From NCBI RefSeq assembly GCF_008638365.1, contig NZ_VWVU01000004.1:186001-250000 (forward strand): DNA of 64,000 nt, written 5' to 3'. Below the pieces are notes generated by a model. The model had not been told where the DNA came from, did not search any database, and worked only from the letters and a program-made list of their open reading frames with translations. This stretch comes from Nocardiopsis quinghaiensis (GTDB taxonomy: Bacteria; Actinomycetota; Actinomycetes; Streptosporangiales; Streptosporangiaceae). The translations under genes were made by a program, and so were the position numbers. Below, one piece after another: positions 63,003-64,000 of the stretch. Positions within the stretch are counted from its first letter, which is position 1; each line of letters starts with the position of its first letter.

Positions 63003-63101
63003 ATGGGTTCCGTCATCAAGAAGCGCCGCAAGCGGATGGCGAAGAAGAAGCACCGCAAGCTCCTCAAGCGCACGCGTGTCGCGCGTCGCAACAAGAAGTA
63101 G
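63003..63101 (+). CDS. Small ribosomal protein bS22 (AURKAIP1/COX24-domain peptide)
   Basis: 32 residues, very basic: MGSVIKKRRKRMAKKKHRK then LLKRTRVARRNKK. It is the conserved actinobacterial mini-protein identified as ribosomal protein bS22 in mycobacterial ribosomes. The true start is the ATG at 63003, not the longer ORF upstream; GAGAAGG lies before it. Confidence 0.92.
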   Translation: MGSVIKKRRKRMAKKKHRKLLKRTRVARRNKK

Positions 63102-63253
63102 GAGCGGTTGCGGCGAACGTCGTCTCTCCGCGGGCGCGGGCGCGCCACAGGCACGCCCCGGACGCGGAGACATCTTCGTCCTTGTGCGGCCTTTGCCGTA
63201 GCAATGGAATTTTCTGGGTGAGGCGCTGTTGTGCCTCACGGGTCGCGGTCGCC

Positions 63254-63273
63254 GGTTCACCCTCGGGGTGAAC
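63254..63273 (+). terminator. Hairpin downstream of bS22
   Basis: GGTTCACC-ctcg-GGGTGAAC forms a short stem-loop in the 225-base gap between bS22 and the epimerase gene. Confidence 0.35.
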
Positions 63274-63326
63274 GGTCCGCGGGCCTACCGGAACAGCTCC
63301 CGTCTCCTTCCAAGGAACGTGTCGCC

Positions 63327-64000
63327 ATGGCTCGTGTCGTACTCGTCACAGGGGTCTCCAGCCCCCTGGCCACCAGGGTCGCGCAGTCCCTGAGCGAGGA
63401 GCCCGGTGTCCGCCGGGTGATCGGTGCCGACTCCTCACCGCCGTCCACGGACGCGCCGGGGGTCGAATACTCCCATGTCGACCTGCACGACGGGAGCCTG
63501 GACCGGATCGTCACCGACTCCGGTGCCGACCTCGTCCTGCACCTGGGCCTGGACACCGTGAACGTCCCGAACCGGGAGGACAACGTCCTGGGCACCATGC
63601 GGGTGCTCGGCGCGGCCCAGCGCTCCACCACCGTTCGGCGTCTGGTGGTGCGGTCCAGCGCCACCCTGGACGCCGACGACGCGGCCGAGGTCGAACGGCA
63701 CACCCGTGGCCTGCAGCGCCGCCGCCCCGACCTGTCGGTGGCCGTGCTGAGGTTCGCCAACCTCATCGGCCCCTCGGTGCGCACCCCCCTCACCCGTTAC
63801 CTGGACTCACGCTTCGTGCCCACGGTGCTCGGCAGTGATCCCCGCGTGCAGTTCCTGCACGAGGACGACGGCGTCGAGGCGCTGGTGCGCATGGCGCTCA
63901 GCGACAGCACGGGGTCCTTCGACGTGGCGGGCGCGGACTCGGTCCCGCTCTCCCACTGCCTGCGCCGCGTCGGCGGCCAGCGGCTCCCCGTCCCCAAGCG
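63327..64000 (+). CDS. NAD-dependent epimerase/dehydratase family protein, 3'-truncated by window end
   Basis: 224 residues are visible from the ATG at 63327 and the frame is open at the window end. The N-terminal Rossmann motif is VVLVTGVSSPLATRVAQSL, followed by VIGADSS, HVDLHDGS and LVLHLGLDTV. The usual YxxxK region is not evident: the position after VRSSATL reads DADDAAEVERHTRG. It is therefore an atypical short-chain dehydratase-like protein, perhaps non-catalytic. The location after bS22 is common in actinomycetes. Confidence 0.82.
   Translation, partial: MARVVLVTGVSSPLATRVAQSLSEEPGVRRVIGADSSPPSTDAPGVEYSHVDLHDGSLDRIVTDSGADLVLHLGLDTVNVPNREDNVLGTMRVLGAAQRSTTVRRLVVRSSATLDADDAAEVERHTRGLQRRRPDLSVAVLRFANLIGPSVRTPLTRYLDSRFVPTVLGSDPRVQFLHEDDGVEALVRMALSDSTGSFDVAGADSVPLSHCLRRVGGQRLPVPK

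Overview
The window is high-GC actinomycete chromosome. Codon third positions are nearly all G or C, and BldC, GlnR, Rex, a mycothiol acetyltransferase (MshD), a DivIVA-domain set, DUF3073 and a bS22-type mini ribosomal protein are all present. Gene order (bldC, DUF3073, purM, purF; pstCAB, mshD, glnR; rex, hemA, hemC, hemD, hemB, hemL) resembles Streptomyces and its relatives. A Nocardiopsis-like or other Streptosporangiales host is my inference; no 16S rRNA is in view. I found no rRNA, tRNA, CRISPR array, insertion sequence or prophage.

Positions 1-7000 hold the 3' end of a PEP-dependent phosphotransferase, a membrane protein, a LacI-family regulator with its own operator, a TetR/FAD-monooxygenase pair whose promoter is bracketed by palindromes, a probable decayed gene, and a hemerythrin-like protein.

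Positions 7000-25500 form a carbohydrate locus best explained as xyloglucan utilisation: xylose isomerase, GH42 beta-galactosidase, GH95 alpha-fucosidase, secreted GH74 xyloglucanase with CBM2, an oligosaccharide ABC importer without its own ATPase, a GH3 glycosidase with a CBM6-like tail, and a ROK repressor. An unrelated Bcr-type efflux/MarR pair sits in the middle. Two operator families recur in this locus: TCGAA-N4-TTCGA (LacI type; also in front of the lacI gene at 2.1 kb) and TTAGTT-like inverted repeats (ROK/XylR type). Both occur together upstream of GH74 and in the importer/GH3 gap. This two-regulator circuit is the most interesting coherent system in the window.

Positions 25500-34000 carry a GNAT remnant, a Nudix hydrolase, an SOS-box-controlled leaderless DUF6504 gene, a peptidase-like M48 protein with HQxxH instead of HExxH, two DivIVA-motif proteins, a lipoprotein amidase, two tandem LAxTG surface proteins and bldC. 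Positions 34600-49100 are housekeeping and nutrient control: DUF3073, purM, purF, a DUF47 gene without pit, a nucleoside hydrolase, pstCAB with a PHO box but no pstS and a tandem repeat built on the pstB stop codon, mshD, and glnR. Positions 49100-64000 hold the Rex-controlled haem operon (rex-hemA-hemC-hemD-hemB), a primase/polymerase-like protein, a two-component system, rraA, a PAP2 phosphatase, hemL, a histidine phosphatase, bS22 and a truncated epimerase gene.
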